The notes under the pieces are model-generated. The model was given only the letters and a program-made list of their open reading frames with translations, was not told the origin of the DNA and made no database searches. Positions 23,471-31,746 of a stretch of 38,982 nucleotides of DNA are shown here, piece after piece. How positions within the stretch are numbered: the first letter of the stretch is position 1; every line of letters starts with the position of its first letter. Source of the DNA: Bacteroidales bacterium (lineage in GTDB: Bacteria; Bacteroidota; Bacteroidia; Bacteroidales; UBA7960); the NCBI GenBank assembly GCA_003560165.1, contig PWJC01000013.1, positions 1-38,982 of the forward strand, written 5' to 3'. The position numbers and the translations under genes were made by a program.

Positions 23471-25141
23471 ATGAAGACAGACCTGGACATTGCCAAGGCC
23501 GCAAAAATACGTCCGATTACCCAGGTAGCCGCCAAACTTGGTGTTGAAGAGGACGACCTCTACCTGTTTGGCAAACACATCGCCAAGCTGCCGCTGAGGC
23601 TGATCGACCCCAGCCAGTCTCGCAAAAAAAAGCTCGTACTGGTAACGGCCATTACCCCCACACCTGCCGGCGAAGGGAAAACCACGACCTCCATCGGACT
23701 TTCGGAAGGACTGAACCGAATAGGTGTAAAATCCACCGTAGTGATCCGTGAGCCATCGTTAGGTCCGGTGTTTGGGATAAAGGGCGGGGCGGCCGGAGGA
23801 GGCCATGCCCAGGTGATCCCCATGGAAGACATCAACCTGCATTTTACCGGCGATATGGCCGCGGTCGAAAAAGCCCACAATTTGCTGTCGGCCCTCGTGG
23901 ACAATCACCTGCAAAGTAAAAGCAACACATTGAACCTTGACCCGCGCAAGATAGTCTGGAAACGGGTTACCGACATGAACGAGAGGGTGCTGAGAAATAT
24001 CATCGTGGGCCTTGGGGGGCCCAAGCAGGGAGTTCCCCGCGAAACCGGGTTCGACATCACGGCAGCCTCAGAGGTCATGGCGGCCCTTTGCCTTGCCAGC
24101 GACCTGGAAGACCTGAAAGAAAAGTTCGGCAACATCCTGGTTGGCTTTACCTACGACGATCAGCCCGTGTATGCCAGGGACTTCAAGGCCCAGGGTGCCA
24201 TGGCCGCCCTGATGAAATACGCCATCATGCCCAACCTGGTGCAGACCCTTGAAGGAAATCCCGCCATTGTTCACGGAGGACCCTTCGCAAACATTGCGCA
24301 GGGAACCAATACCTTGATTGCCACCAGGATGGGGCTATCCCTCTCGGACTATGTGGTGACCGAGGCTGGCTTTGCATCGGAACTGGGGGCCGAAAAATTC
24401 CTCAACATCAAATGCCAGTACGGGGGGCTTTCGCCCAATGCCTCGGTGATCGTCGCCACCATCAGGGCCTTGAAGTACCATGGAGGAGCCAAACTGTCGG
24501 CACTGAAAGATCCCGACGCTGAGGCCGTTGGAAGGGGCCTTGAAACCCTGGACAAACATATCGAGAACATCCGACATTTCAAGCTGAGCCCGGTTGTGGC
24601 CATCAATAAATTCCATACTGACACCGATCAGGAGGTTGACCTCGTGAAAAAGCACTGTGAGAATCAGGGAGTAAAAGTGGCCATTTACGAAGGCTGGGAA
24701 AAAGGCTGGGAAGGTGCCATCGAACTGGCCAGGCTCGTGAAGGAAGCTGCCGAAAGCTGCACCACCTGCTTTGAACCCCTCTACGACTTTAACTGGGACA
24801 TTGAGAAAAAGCTGCACACCATAGCCACCAAACTTTATGGCGCCGACCATGTAGAGTATACCGTGAAGGCGAAAGCCCAGATCAGGCAATTTGAAAAGCT
24901 TGGCCTCGACAAATTGCCCGTATGTGTGGCCAAGACCCAGAAGTCACTGTCCGACGACCAGTTCAAGCTTGGCCGGCCGAATGATTTCACCGTAAAGATC
25001 AGGGAGTTCGAGGTGGCCGCAGGGGCTGGCTTCCTGATACCCATTGCGGGCACCATCATGCGCATGCCCGGCCTGCCCGGCATGCCCTCGGCCGAAAAGA
25101 TCGACATCGACAAGGAGGGGAACATCACAGGATTGTTTTGA
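23471..25141 (+). CDS. fhs: Formate--tetrahydrofolate ligase
   Basis: ATP-dependent activation of formate to 10-formyl-THF, for purine synthesis or the reductive C1 branch. The 556-residue sequence has the P-loop-like TPTPAGEGKTTT (63-73), GLSEGLNRIG, EPSLGPVFGIKGGAAGGGHAQV and GGPFANIAQGTNT, all hallmarks of the family, and ends in the conserved PGLPGMPSAEKID block. It is preceded by 193 nt with no TAnnTTTG box that I could find. It converges on the Mo-cofactor operon with 23 nt between stops and no clear terminator. No other acetogenesis genes are present, so a Wood-Ljungdahl role is not implied. Confidence 0.97.
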   Translation: MKTDLDIAKAAKIRPITQVAAKLGVEEDDLYLFGKHIAKLPLRLIDPSQSRKKKLVLVTAITPTPAGEGKTTTSIGLSEGLNRIGVKSTVVIREPSLGPVFGIKGGAAGGGHAQVIPMEDINLHFTGDMAAVEKAHNLLSALVDNHLQSKSNTLNLDPRKIVWKRVTDMNERVLRNIIVGLGGPKQGVPRETGFDITAASEVMAALCLASDLEDLKEKFGNILVGFTYDDQPVYARDFKAQGAMAALMKYAIMPNLVQTLEGNPAIVHGGPFANIAQGTNTLIATRMGLSLSDYVVTEAGFASELGAEKFLNIKCQYGGLSPNASVIVATIRALKYHGGAKLSALKDPDAEAVGRGLETLDKHIENIRHFKLSPVVAINKFHTDTDQEVDLVKKHCENQGVKVAIYEGWEKGWEGAIELARLVKEAAESCTTCFEPLYDFNWDIEKKLHTIATKLYGADHVEYTVKAKAQIRQFEKLGLDKLPVCVAKTQKSLSDDQFKLGRPNDFTVKIREFEVAAGAGFLIPIAGTIMRMPGLPGMPSAEKIDIDKEGNITGLF

Positions 25142-25164
25142 TCAGCCTGGCCTGGAGCGTCTTC

Positions 25165-26103
25165 TTAGTGGACATCCAGGCCATGCCTCATATAGATCAG
25201 GTGTTCTAGGGTCTTGAGTATCTCTTCCATGTATTCGCCAACAGCCCTGGTGCTTCCGGGCAGGGTATATACCAGGGTTTCACCGATGATCCCGGCCACC
25301 CCCCTGCTGAGAAGGGCATTTGGTTTTTCTTTCCCGTATTTGATCCGGATCATTTCCATAATACCCGGAATTTCCTTGTCGAGCATGGGGCGGATAGTCT
25401 CCACCGTAATGTCGCGGGGGCCGATCCCCGTACCTCCTGTGGTAATGATCACATCGGCCTCGTCGTAGGTGGTTTTTTCGATCAGTACGCTGAGGCTGGA
25501 TGTGTCATCGGGGATTACTGTATGCCTGATATCGATCTTTCTTGGCTGACTGCCGAAATGCCGTTCGAGCAGCTCGACGATGCGCGGACCGCTCCGGTCG
25601 GCATAATCACCCCGGCTTGCCCTGTCGCTGAGGGTTACCACCTGAATGCGGAACACCCTGGGCACATACCTGAGTACGTCGCCCGGCCGCAATGAACCCT
25701 GACGTATTACCCGGGCAAAGATCCCTTCTTTGGGCATGACGCAGTTGCCCACCTCACGAAAAATGGCACAGGCTGAACCGTGGCAGGATTTTCCGATCTG
25801 GGTTACCTCGAGCTCCACATGTTCTCCTGTAAAGCGATCGAGGGGTGAGGTTTTCGACAGTTCTATTCCGTGGGTGGTCAGGTTTTCGGCAAATTCGCCA
25901 TAGGCGATGGATCGCCCGGCTTCGCGCGAAAACCTGTCTACGCTTTCTTTTCCGAGGAGGCTTACCTGCCTGTGCCAGGGCCCGGCATGTGCGTCTTCCA
26001 TGACACCAAGATGGTTCAGGGTGATTTCTTCTGCGGGAAGTTTTAACGTGCCTTTTTCCCTGGAGCGATTCACCGACAAGATCTTCAAAACATCGTTTTG
26101 CAT
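25165..26103 (-). CDS. MOSC domain fused to molybdopterin adenylyltransferase (MogA/MoaB-type)
   Basis: Two-domain protein of 312 residues. Residues 1 to about 148 are a MOSC domain: VMEDAHAGPWHRQVSLL, GEFAENLTT, the cysteine-bearing IGKSCHGSACAIF and GIFARVIRQGSLRPGD. From about 150 the MogA/MoaB domain follows with VVTLSDRASRGDYADRSG, TTGGTGIGPRDITVE and LPGSTRAVGEYMEE. MogA adenylylates molybdopterin before metal insertion, while MOSC domains handle sulfur or bind Mo cofactor. The fusion joins two steps of cofactor processing. It follows moaC after 2 nt as the last gene of the Mo operon. The exact MOSC activity is unknown. Confidence 0.9.
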   Translation of the reverse strand: MQNDVLKILSVNRSREKGTLKLPAEEITLNHLGVMEDAHAGPWHRQVSLLGKESVDRFSREAGRSIAYGEFAENLTTHGIELSKTSPLDRFTGEHVELEVTQIGKSCHGSACAIFREVGNCVMPKEGIFARVIRQGSLRPGDVLRYVPRVFRIQVVTLSDRASRGDYADRSGPRIVELLERHFGSQPRKIDIRHTVIPDDTSSLSVLIEKTTYDEADVIITTGGTGIGPRDITVETIRPMLDKEIPGIMEMIRIKYGKEKPNALLSRGVAGIIGETLVYTLPGSTRAVGEYMEEILKTLEHLIYMRHGLDVH

Positions 26104-26105
26104 GC

Positions 26106-26564
26106 CTATTCCTTTGTTTTTGAAACCAAACTGAGCTGTCCGATCAGCATTTGCTTATCGACGGCCTTGCACATATCGTAGATGGTCAGCAGGCATACAG
26201 AGGCTGCCGTCAGGGCTTCCATCTCTACCCCGGTACGTCCGTTGCAAATTACAGTGGCCCTTACCTTTACCCCCGATTGAGCGGGGTCTTGCAAAAGCCT
26301 TGTCTCTATTGCCACCTTGCTGATCTGCAGCGGATGGCACAGGGGAATGAGTTCGGACGTGCGCTTGGCTGCCTGTATGCCGGCTATCTCGGCTACTGTG
26401 AGCACATCGCCTTTTTTGATCTGGTTATCGGCTATCAGCGCGGCGGTGGGGTCTTGCATGGCGATAAAGCCCTCTGCCACAGCAGTCCGTTTCTGAACAG
26501 CCTTCCCGCCCACGTCGACCATCCTGGCTTTGCCTTCCTGGTCGGTATGTGATAATGAATTCAT
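26106..26564 (-). CDS. moaC: Cyclic pyranopterin monophosphate synthase MoaC
   Basis: Second step of molybdopterin synthesis, closing the cyclic phosphate ring on the MoaA product. The 152-residue protein is full length, with MVDVGGKAVQKRTAVAEG, the IPLCHPLQISKV block, and MEALTAASVCLLTIYDMCKAVDK carrying the conserved catalytic Asp and Lys. It lies 33 nt downstream of moaA and 2 nt before the MOSC-mogA gene, consistent with one transcript. Confidence 0.96.
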   Translation of the reverse strand: MNSLSHTDQEGKARMVDVGGKAVQKRTAVAEGFIAMQDPTAALIADNQIKKGDVLTVAEIAGIQAAKRTSELIPLCHPLQISKVAIETRLLQDPAQSGVKVRATVICNGRTGVEMEALTAASVCLLTIYDMCKAVDKQMLIGQLSLVSKTKE

Positions 26565-26597
26565 TTGTTGTTGGTTTAAGATCCGTCAGCAGGCGGG

Positions 26598-27398
26598 CTA
26601 TCCGCCGATATTGTGGAAGCAGTTCAACCGGTTTACCGTCCCTTTTTCAGGTTTGGTGTCCAGGGCCATTTCCATGGCTCTATGTATGCCCAGCTGCCTG
26701 ATATCGTAGCTCAGGTCGCTGAACAAACATGGTTTCATCTTTCCGTCGCTGGTAAGCCGCAAACGGTTGCAATGCTTACAGTCGCCCCCACTGCCGCCCT
26801 CCACGATGCCAAAATGCCCTGCCTGCAGGTCCATTTGCTGGATGAAGCGCAATTGCAGTCCGTTCCGCATACAGTAATCAGCAACCCCCCTGGCATCCTC
26901 TCCGTGCGGGCCGGGGCCCACCACGCAGTTGACCTTGACAGGAAGCAGCCCGGCCTCTCTGGCAGCCTCTATCCCCTTGAACACTTTTTGAATATCGCCA
27001 CCACGGGTGATCTCCCTGAACTTTACGGCATCTGTGGTGTCGAGGCTGATGTTTACCCGCCGGAGCCCGGCCCTGGCCAGGGGAAGGGCAAAATCCGGCA
27101 GCAGTATCCCGTTGGTGGTCATGGCCAGGTCGCTGAGCCCGGGGACCGCCGATATCATGCTCACCAGCTCAACGATGTCCCTTCTTACCAGGGGTTCCCC
27201 TCCGGTAAGGCGTATCTTGTCTACCCCAAGGGCCGCGGCCACTGCCACCACTTGCTGTATCTCTTCGAAGCGCAGGATGTCCTGGTGTCGCAACATGCAG
27301 GGGTTGTCTGCGGGCATGCAATAGTGGCAGCGGAGATTGCAGCGGTCGGTAACCGATATGCGCAGGTAATTGATCTTTCTGTTAAAGCGGTCTAACAT
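26598..27398 (-). CDS. moaA: GTP 3',8-cyclase MoaA, shortened form
   Basis: Radical-SAM enzyme for the first step of molybdopterin synthesis. The N-terminal cluster motif is C20-x3-C24-x2-C27 (CNLRCHYC), followed by RLTGGEPLVRRD and NISLDTT. The C-terminal cluster is C207-x2-C210-x13-C224, and the chain ends in the family's conserved GG. It is only 266 residues, against about 330 in E. coli; the missing 50 or so residues lie between LRFIQQMDL and the C-terminal cluster. All catalytic cysteines and the C-terminal GG are kept, and no frameshift is evident, so it is likely functional. It overlaps moeA by 17 nt. Confidence 0.92.
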   Translation of the reverse strand: MLDRFNRKINYLRISVTDRCNLRCHYCMPADNPCMLRHQDILRFEEIQQVVAVAAALGVDKIRLTGGEPLVRRDIVELVSMISAVPGLSDLAMTTNGILLPDFALPLARAGLRRVNISLDTTDAVKFREITRGGDIQKVFKGIEAAREAGLLPVKVNCVVGPGPHGEDARGVADYCMRNGLQLRFIQQMDLQAGHFGIVEGGSGGDCKHCNRLRLTSDGKMKPCLFSDLSYDIRQLGIHRAMEMALDTKPEKGTVNRLNCFHNIGG

Positions 27399-28557
27399 CG
27401 GCCAGCTCTCCTTTCTCTATATTAAGAATGCCTTTGGGAATGCACATCAGCCCAACGGAGAGGCTGATGGCATGGATATGGGCCGAACCATGGTATCTGG
27501 CCGGAACCGCCTCTCCCTGGCTGTTGACGATCACGGGTAAAAACTCAAGGCGGTCGGCCTTTTTTCTCTTGAAACTTACCCCCATGGGTATTTTCAGTTC
27601 AAGAGGATGGTAATCATGCCCCATCATTTTGTATATCAGGGGTTTGACAAAGGTCTCGAAATTGATGTACGACGATACCGGGTTCCCGGGCAAGCCAAAG
27701 ATGGGCGTGGTGCCCGATTTGCCGAAAACGGTGGGCCTGCCCGGTTTGACAGCCACTTTTTGAAACAATATGTCGACATTGTTTTTTTTCATGATCCCGG
27801 GAACGAAATCGAAGTCGCCCATCGAAACCCCTCCGCTGATCAGCACGAGGTCGTTGGTGGCCAAGGCCTGTCCGATGGCAAGCTCAGTGGCTTTGGCATC
27901 GTCAGGTACGATCCCCATGTAGTTGGGAATGCAGCCGGCCGCCCTTGACTGTGCTGCCAGCTGGATTCCGTTGCTGTTGCGTATTTTTCCCGGCCCCGGT
28001 ACCTCCCCCGGTTCGACCAGTTCATCACCGGTTGACAAAATGCCCACCCTGGGCTGTTTTGCCAGCAGCGGGCGGGTCGATCCGCTGGCAGCCAGCATGG
28101 CTATGTGCCGGGGCAGGATCAGGGTCCCCGCACGGCAGATCACATCGCCTTTTTTTACATCCTCTCCCTTTGTGGCGATATTTGACATGGTCTTCCGGGC
28201 GGCAAAACGTATTTTCCCCTCCCCGGTTTCCCTGCATTGCTCGATCATGATCACGGTATCTGCTCCCCGGGGCACCATGGCACCTGTCATGATCTTGCTG
28301 CATTGACCTTCTGCTATATCCCGGCTGGGGATATCGCCGGCAGCCAGTACTTCAATCACTTCCAGTTCCCCGTCCAGGTCGTTGCGGCGGCAGGCATAGC
28401 CATCCATGGCCGCCTTGTCGAAAGGCGGCATGTCAACATCCGAACACAGGTCTTCTGCCAGCACGCGGTTAAGAGCATCTGCGAAGTCGGCGCGTTCGCT
28501 GCCCGTGGTGGTCACACCAGACAATACAATGGAAAGCGCTTCTTCGAATTCGATCAT
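27382..28557 (-). CDS. moeA: Molybdopterin molybdotransferase MoeA
   Basis: Inserts molybdate into adenylylated molybdopterin, releasing AMP. The 391-residue protein shows the MoeA domain order: PPFDKAAMDGYA, IMTGAMVPRGADTVIMIEQ, VGILSTGDELVEPG, SGGVSMGDFDFVP, PGRPTVFG and LPGNPVSSYINFE, and a C-terminal beta domain. It sits between the thiF-like gene (45 nt upstream) and moaA (17-nt overlap) in the Mo operon. In tungsten users the same family inserts W, and the metal cannot be told from sequence. Confidence 0.95.
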   Translation of the reverse strand: MIEFEEALSIVLSGVTTTGSERADFADALNRVLAEDLCSDVDMPPFDKAAMDGYACRRNDLDGELEVIEVLAAGDIPSRDIAEGQCSKIMTGAMVPRGADTVIMIEQCRETGEGKIRFAARKTMSNIATKGEDVKKGDVICRAGTLILPRHIAMLAASGSTRPLLAKQPRVGILSTGDELVEPGEVPGPGKIRNSNGIQLAAQSRAAGCIPNYMGIVPDDAKATELAIGQALATNDLVLISGGVSMGDFDFVPGIMKKNNVDILFQKVAVKPGRPTVFGKSGTTPIFGLPGNPVSSYINFETFVKPLIYKMMGHDYHPLELKIPMGVSFKRKKADRLEFLPVIVNSQGEAVPARYHGSAHIHAISLSVGLMCIPKGILNIEKGELADVRPL

Positions 28558-28602
28558 TTTCCTGCTACATTTCTTCCATACACCGCCGGCAGCCGGAGGT
28601 GA

Positions 28603-29298
28603 TTACTCCCCGTCAAAACCGATCACCTGGTATTCGTGATCAAGGGTGTTGACAATGAGCAATTTGTTTCTGAGTACGCCTTCTTTTCCCAGCAATACCT
28701 TCAGGGCTTCGGCAACCTGCAGGGATGCAGCCAGTGCCGGGGTGAAGGATGGGTTGCCCAACAGGGTTTCCGCCCCTTTTTCCACCTCATCCGGGTAAAT
28801 CCGCTCCAGCAGGCGGTCGCCCGGCATGATGGTGCCTACCTGGGCATACCATCCGGCAATTGCCCCGAACACCATGGGGATATTCAGCGCGTTTGCCGCA
28901 GCAGCCACCACCTTTCGGGTGCTTACATTGTCCAGTGCGTCGACGATCAGGTCGTGCCCTACCAGGATGCCGGCCGCATTATCAGAATTGATCAGCAACT
29001 GTCGTGCCACAACCTTCACTTCAGGATTGACTTCTCCGACCCGCTGCCGGGCTTCCTCTGTTTTCGGCTTGCCCAGGTTGGCTGGCAGGGAGAGGAGCTG
29101 GCGGTTCAGGTTGGATACCTCAAACACATCCCCGTCGATCACCGTCAGATGACCGATCCCCAGCCGCGCCAGCAATTCGATGATGTAGCCGCCCAGGCCG
29201 CCGCATCCCACCACGGCCACCCTGAAGTGCCGCAGTCTGAGGTTCTCCTCGTGGCTGAGCATGTTTTCGTTGCGGACATACCGGTCTTTCAGCTTCAT
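28603..29298 (-). CDS. ThiF/MoeB/HesA-family adenylyltransferase
   Basis: E1-like enzyme that would adenylylate the C-terminal glycine of a ubiquitin-fold sulfur carrier (MoaD or ThiS type). The 231-residue chain has the ATP motif GCGGLGGYIIELLARLG, DGDVFEVSNLNRQ with the adenylation Arg, and DALDNVSTRK. The only cysteine is in GCGG: there are no CxxC zinc ligands and no active-site cysteine, unlike E. coli MoeB. As first gene of the Mo operon it likely acts in molybdopterin synthesis, but its carrier protein is not in the window. HesA-like roles remain possible. Confidence 0.85.
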   Translation of the reverse strand: MKLKDRYVRNENMLSHEENLRLRHFRVAVVGCGGLGGYIIELLARLGIGHLTVIDGDVFEVSNLNRQLLSLPANLGKPKTEEARQRVGEVNPEVKVVARQLLINSDNAAGILVGHDLIVDALDNVSTRKVVAAAANALNIPMVFGAIAGWYAQVGTIMPGDRLLERIYPDEVEKGAETLLGNPSFTPALAASLQVAEALKVLLGKEGVLRNKLLIVNTLDHEYQVIGFDGE

Positions 29299-29322
29299 GG
29301 CTTGCGTGTTACAGATGGTTTG

Positions 29323-29330
29323 CGAAGTTA
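29323..29330 (-). promoter_or_regulatory. Candidate -7 box TAACTTCG for the Mo-cofactor operon
   Basis: One mismatch to TAnnTTTG, 25 nt upstream of the thiF-like start. Identical to the korA box. Confidence 0.35.
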
Positions 29331-29672
29331 CAAAAAACCATTGGAAGCGGGGTTATCAGATCTTGTGCCTCAGTGAACAAGGGAGGCAACTGAAATGTTC
29401 TGTTTGGCGGCACCGGCTTCTGGCCGAAGTCTTACTGCAAGATGCATTCAAGACCAGGGCAGGGCATGATTCTTCACAGGATTCATTGCCCTCCTGTGGA
29501 TGTCAGTCAATCATTAATGTTTCATAAATAGAATAAGAAATGCATAAATTTTTGAGTAGGTATTGAGCAAATTATGCGTTATTTGTGTCAGCAAGCCGGG
29601 CCCTGTCTTTAAACCGGACAATGTTCCGGAGTTTGAAGAGTATGTTCCGGCATTTGTTGCACCTGGTTTTTT
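29331..29672. other. Divergent intergenic region between Mo-cofactor and ABC transporter genes
   Basis: No convincing gene. An imperfect hairpin lies near 29461-29504 (AGGGCA paired with TGCCCT). The right part holds CCGGA-type half-sites (separate entry). No metal-binding protein gene or recognisable remnant is visible, and I cannot identify a known molybdenum-cofactor riboswitch. Confidence 0.5.
29614..29650 (+). promoter_or_regulatory. Candidate operator: repeated ATGTTCCGG half-sites
   Basis: ATGTTCCGG occurs at 29621-29629 and again at 29642-29650, 21 nt apart (two helical turns). The first copy also forms an inverted repeat CCGGA-N6-TCCGG with 29614-29618. It lies just upstream of the Mo/W-type transporter genes. 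The regulator is unknown. Confidence 0.4.
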
Positions 29673-30500
29673 ATGAAAGGTGCCGTTGTGCACCAAACGC
29701 AACTGCCTATGCTGAAAAGCTGGAAAACCGGCCTTGTCTTTCTTTTTCTGGGTGGGCTGGTCCTTTTGTTTATCGTTGCGCCACTTGCCGGCATGTTCCT
29801 GAATACGACTTCTGCGCAGTATGCCGAAACCATAGCCGATGCACAGGTAAGGGAAAGCATCCGACTGACCTTGTTCAGTTCGTTTGCCGGGGTTGTGATC
29901 TTTGGTATTGCGGCCATACCGCTGGCGTATTTGCTGGCAAGGAGAAATTTCCGGGGAAGGGGGATTGTCAACGGAGTGGTCGATCTGCCCATTGTGATCC
30001 CTCATTCGGCTGCAGGGATCGCCCTGCTGGGGGTGTTCAGCCGTGGGAGCTTTATGGGACAGGCCGGTGAGGCAGCAGGGATACAGTTTGTCGGAGGTAC
30101 GGCAGGTATTGTGATCGCCATGGCTTTTGTGAGCATTCCCTTTCTGATCAACGCGGCCAGGGATGGATTTGAGGCGGTACCCGAGAAGCTTGAAAAAGCC
30201 GCCCTGAATCTTGGTGCTTCGCCCTGGAGAGTGTTTTTTACCGTTTCGCTCCCCCTGGCCAGGCGGTCGGTTTTGACCGGCCTTACCATGATGTGGGCCA
30301 GGGGCCTGAGCGAGTTCGGCGCAGTAGTCATAATTGCCTATCACCCCATGGTTGCCCCGGTGCTCATTTGGGAAAGATTCACCTCGTTCGGGCTGTCGTA
30401 TGCCCGGCCCGTTGCCGCCGTGTTTGTATTTATATGCCTGCTGGTTTTTGTGGGGTTGCGTTTGTTTGCCAGCCGTTTGCCGGAAAGAAATCAGGGATGA
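29673..30500 (+). CDS. ABC transporter permease, molybdate/tungstate type (ModB/WtpB-like)
   Basis: Inner-membrane channel subunit for oxyanion uptake, 275 residues with about six membrane segments. The EAA loop that docks with the ATPase is visible as KAALNLGASPWRVFFTVSLPLA. PIVIPHSAAGIALL and GLSEFGAVVII are typical of the ModB/WtpB/CysT group. The position next to the Mo-cofactor operon favours molybdate or tungstate over sulfate. The start at 29673 may be replaced by an ATG at 29709. The matching periplasmic binding protein (ModA/WtpA) is not in the window. Confidence 0.85.
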   Translation: MKGAVVHQTQLPMLKSWKTGLVFLFLGGLVLLFIVAPLAGMFLNTTSAQYAETIADAQVRESIRLTLFSSFAGVVIFGIAAIPLAYLLARRNFRGRGIVNGVVDLPIVIPHSAAGIALLGVFSRGSFMGQAGEAAGIQFVGGTAGIVIAMAFVSIPFLINAARDGFEAVPEKLEKAALNLGASPWRVFFTVSLPLARRSVLTGLTMMWARGLSEFGAVVIIAYHPMVAPVLIWERFTSFGLSYARPVAAVFVFICLLVFVGLRLFASRLPERNQG

Positions 30501-30580
30501 GACAAAAATTTTTGCCACCGGAAGGGATACGGATCTGTGAACAAAATGATAATGCCGGGTTGATGCCGGCTTGATGAACC

Positions 30581-31642
30581 ATGCTTCAACTAAAAAACAT
30601 AGGGGCAACACTCGGCTCCTTTTCGCTTGCCGGCATCAGCTTTGAAGTTGACAACGGCGATTACCTCGCTTTGCTGGGTGTATCGGGTGCGGGCAAGACG
30701 GTGCTGCTCGAAGTGCTGGCCGGTTTGGTCAGGCCGGAGCAGGGACAGGTGCTGCTTCGAGGAGAGGATATCACGGAAAAAAAAATACAGCGACGCCGCA
30801 TCGGCCTGGTATACCAGGATCTCTGCCTTTTTCCCCATTTGAGCGTTTGGGAGAACATTGCCTACCCCCTGAAGGGGAAACAGGGTTCGCGCGTCGAATC
30901 AGGCAGGCGCATACGCTTCCTTGCCTTTGAAACCGGGGTGGAACATCTTTTACAGCGCTATCCTGCCACGCTTTCGGGAGGTGAGGCTCAACGGGTCGCC
31001 CTGGCGCGTACGCTGGCGGCAGATCCGGATATTTTGCTGCTCGACGAACCCCTGTCCAATCTGGATGTGAAACTGAAAGCCGGATTGCGTGCCTTGCTGC
31101 AACGCATTCATCAAAGCGGGAAAACAGTGATCCATGTAACCCACGACTTTATGGAAGCGGCTACCCTGGCCAATAAGGTGGCCGTGATCGAGGCAGGGAA
31201 GCTGATTCAGTTTGGAACGCCTGAGGAGGTTTTCAGGCATCCGAGAACCGAATTTGTGGCCCGGTTTAGCGGGGTTAAAAACCTATTTGCCTGTCATGTC
31301 AAACCCAATGACGGAGATGGTGGATTGCTCGAAGCCATGGTTGCCGGCAAGTTGAGCATCGGCTTTTTGGGCAACCACAAACAGGAACAAGGCTTTGTGA
31401 TGGTCCCGCAGCAAGACATCATTGTTTCGGAACAACCCATCAATTCTTCGGCAGTAAATCAATATCCGGGCCTTATCAGGGAAGTATACCTGTCCGGGTC
31501 GGGCATGGAGCTGATCGTCGATGCAGGGGTGGAGTTTGTGGTATCGGTCAGCCGCGAATCCTGCGAAAGAATGGGCCTGAACCCGGGCAAGCAGGTCTGG
31601 CTTGCGTTCAAGGCGTCGGCGGTAAGGTTTGTGGAAGCCTGA
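30581..31642 (+). CDS. ABC transporter ATPase, molybdate/tungstate type (ModC/WtpC-like)
   Basis: Drives import through the adjacent permease. The 353-residue protein has Walker A GVSGAGKT, the Q-loop YQDLCLFPHLSVWEN, signature LSGGEAQRVALARTL, Walker B ILLLDEPLSNLD and the H-loop VTHDFMEA. The C-terminal part from about residue 285 (QYPGLIREVYLSGSGMELIVD and onward) resembles the TOBE/MOP domain that binds molybdate or tungstate in this family. It starts 80 nt after the permease. The metal is inferred from the MOP-like domain and the neighbouring Mo genes. Confidence 0.87.
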   Translation: MLQLKNIGATLGSFSLAGISFEVDNGDYLALLGVSGAGKTVLLEVLAGLVRPEQGQVLLRGEDITEKKIQRRRIGLVYQDLCLFPHLSVWENIAYPLKGKQGSRVESGRRIRFLAFETGVEHLLQRYPATLSGGEAQRVALARTLAADPDILLLDEPLSNLDVKLKAGLRALLQRIHQSGKTVIHVTHDFMEAATLANKVAVIEAGKLIQFGTPEEVFRHPRTEFVARFSGVKNLFACHVKPNDGDGGLLEAMVAGKLSIGFLGNHKQEQGFVMVPQQDIIVSEQPINSSAVNQYPGLIREVYLSGSGMELIVDAGVEFVVSVSRESCERMGLNPGKQVWLAFKASAVRFVEA

Positions 31643-31674
31643 GGCAGGAACCTTTTATAAACATGGATGATGTA

Positions 31675-31705
31675 TTGATTTGCTGCTCAACTATTCCTAA
31701 CTTTG
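31675..31705 (+). promoter_or_regulatory. Promoter TTG-N20-TAACTTTG for the alkaline phosphatase gene
   Basis: Both elements of the Bacteroidota consensus at the right spacing (TTG 31675-31677, TAACTTTG 31698-31705). This places the transcription start downstream of the track's start and supports the ATG at 31747. Confidence 0.6.
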
Positions 31706-31746
31706 ATCGCCGGAATTTTATGATAAACACCCAAATATTTAACCAT

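Noticed and set aside
29354-29500. Cysteine-rich open stretch on the minus strand upstream of the thiF-like gene (SCEESC, CLPC)
   Set aside because: No start codon, a stop just upstream of the stretch, and no match I recognise. I considered a selenocysteine reading through the TGA but saw no support.
29331-29672. Possible molybdenum-cofactor riboswitch or ModE-type site
   Set aside because: The gene context made it tempting, but I could not see the known riboswitch core, and the half-sites do not resemble the E. coli ModE box.
29514-30611. 365-aa minus-strand ORF opposite the ABC permease
   Set aside because: The opposite strand encodes a clear permease with an EAA loop; this frame is low-complexity and motif-free.
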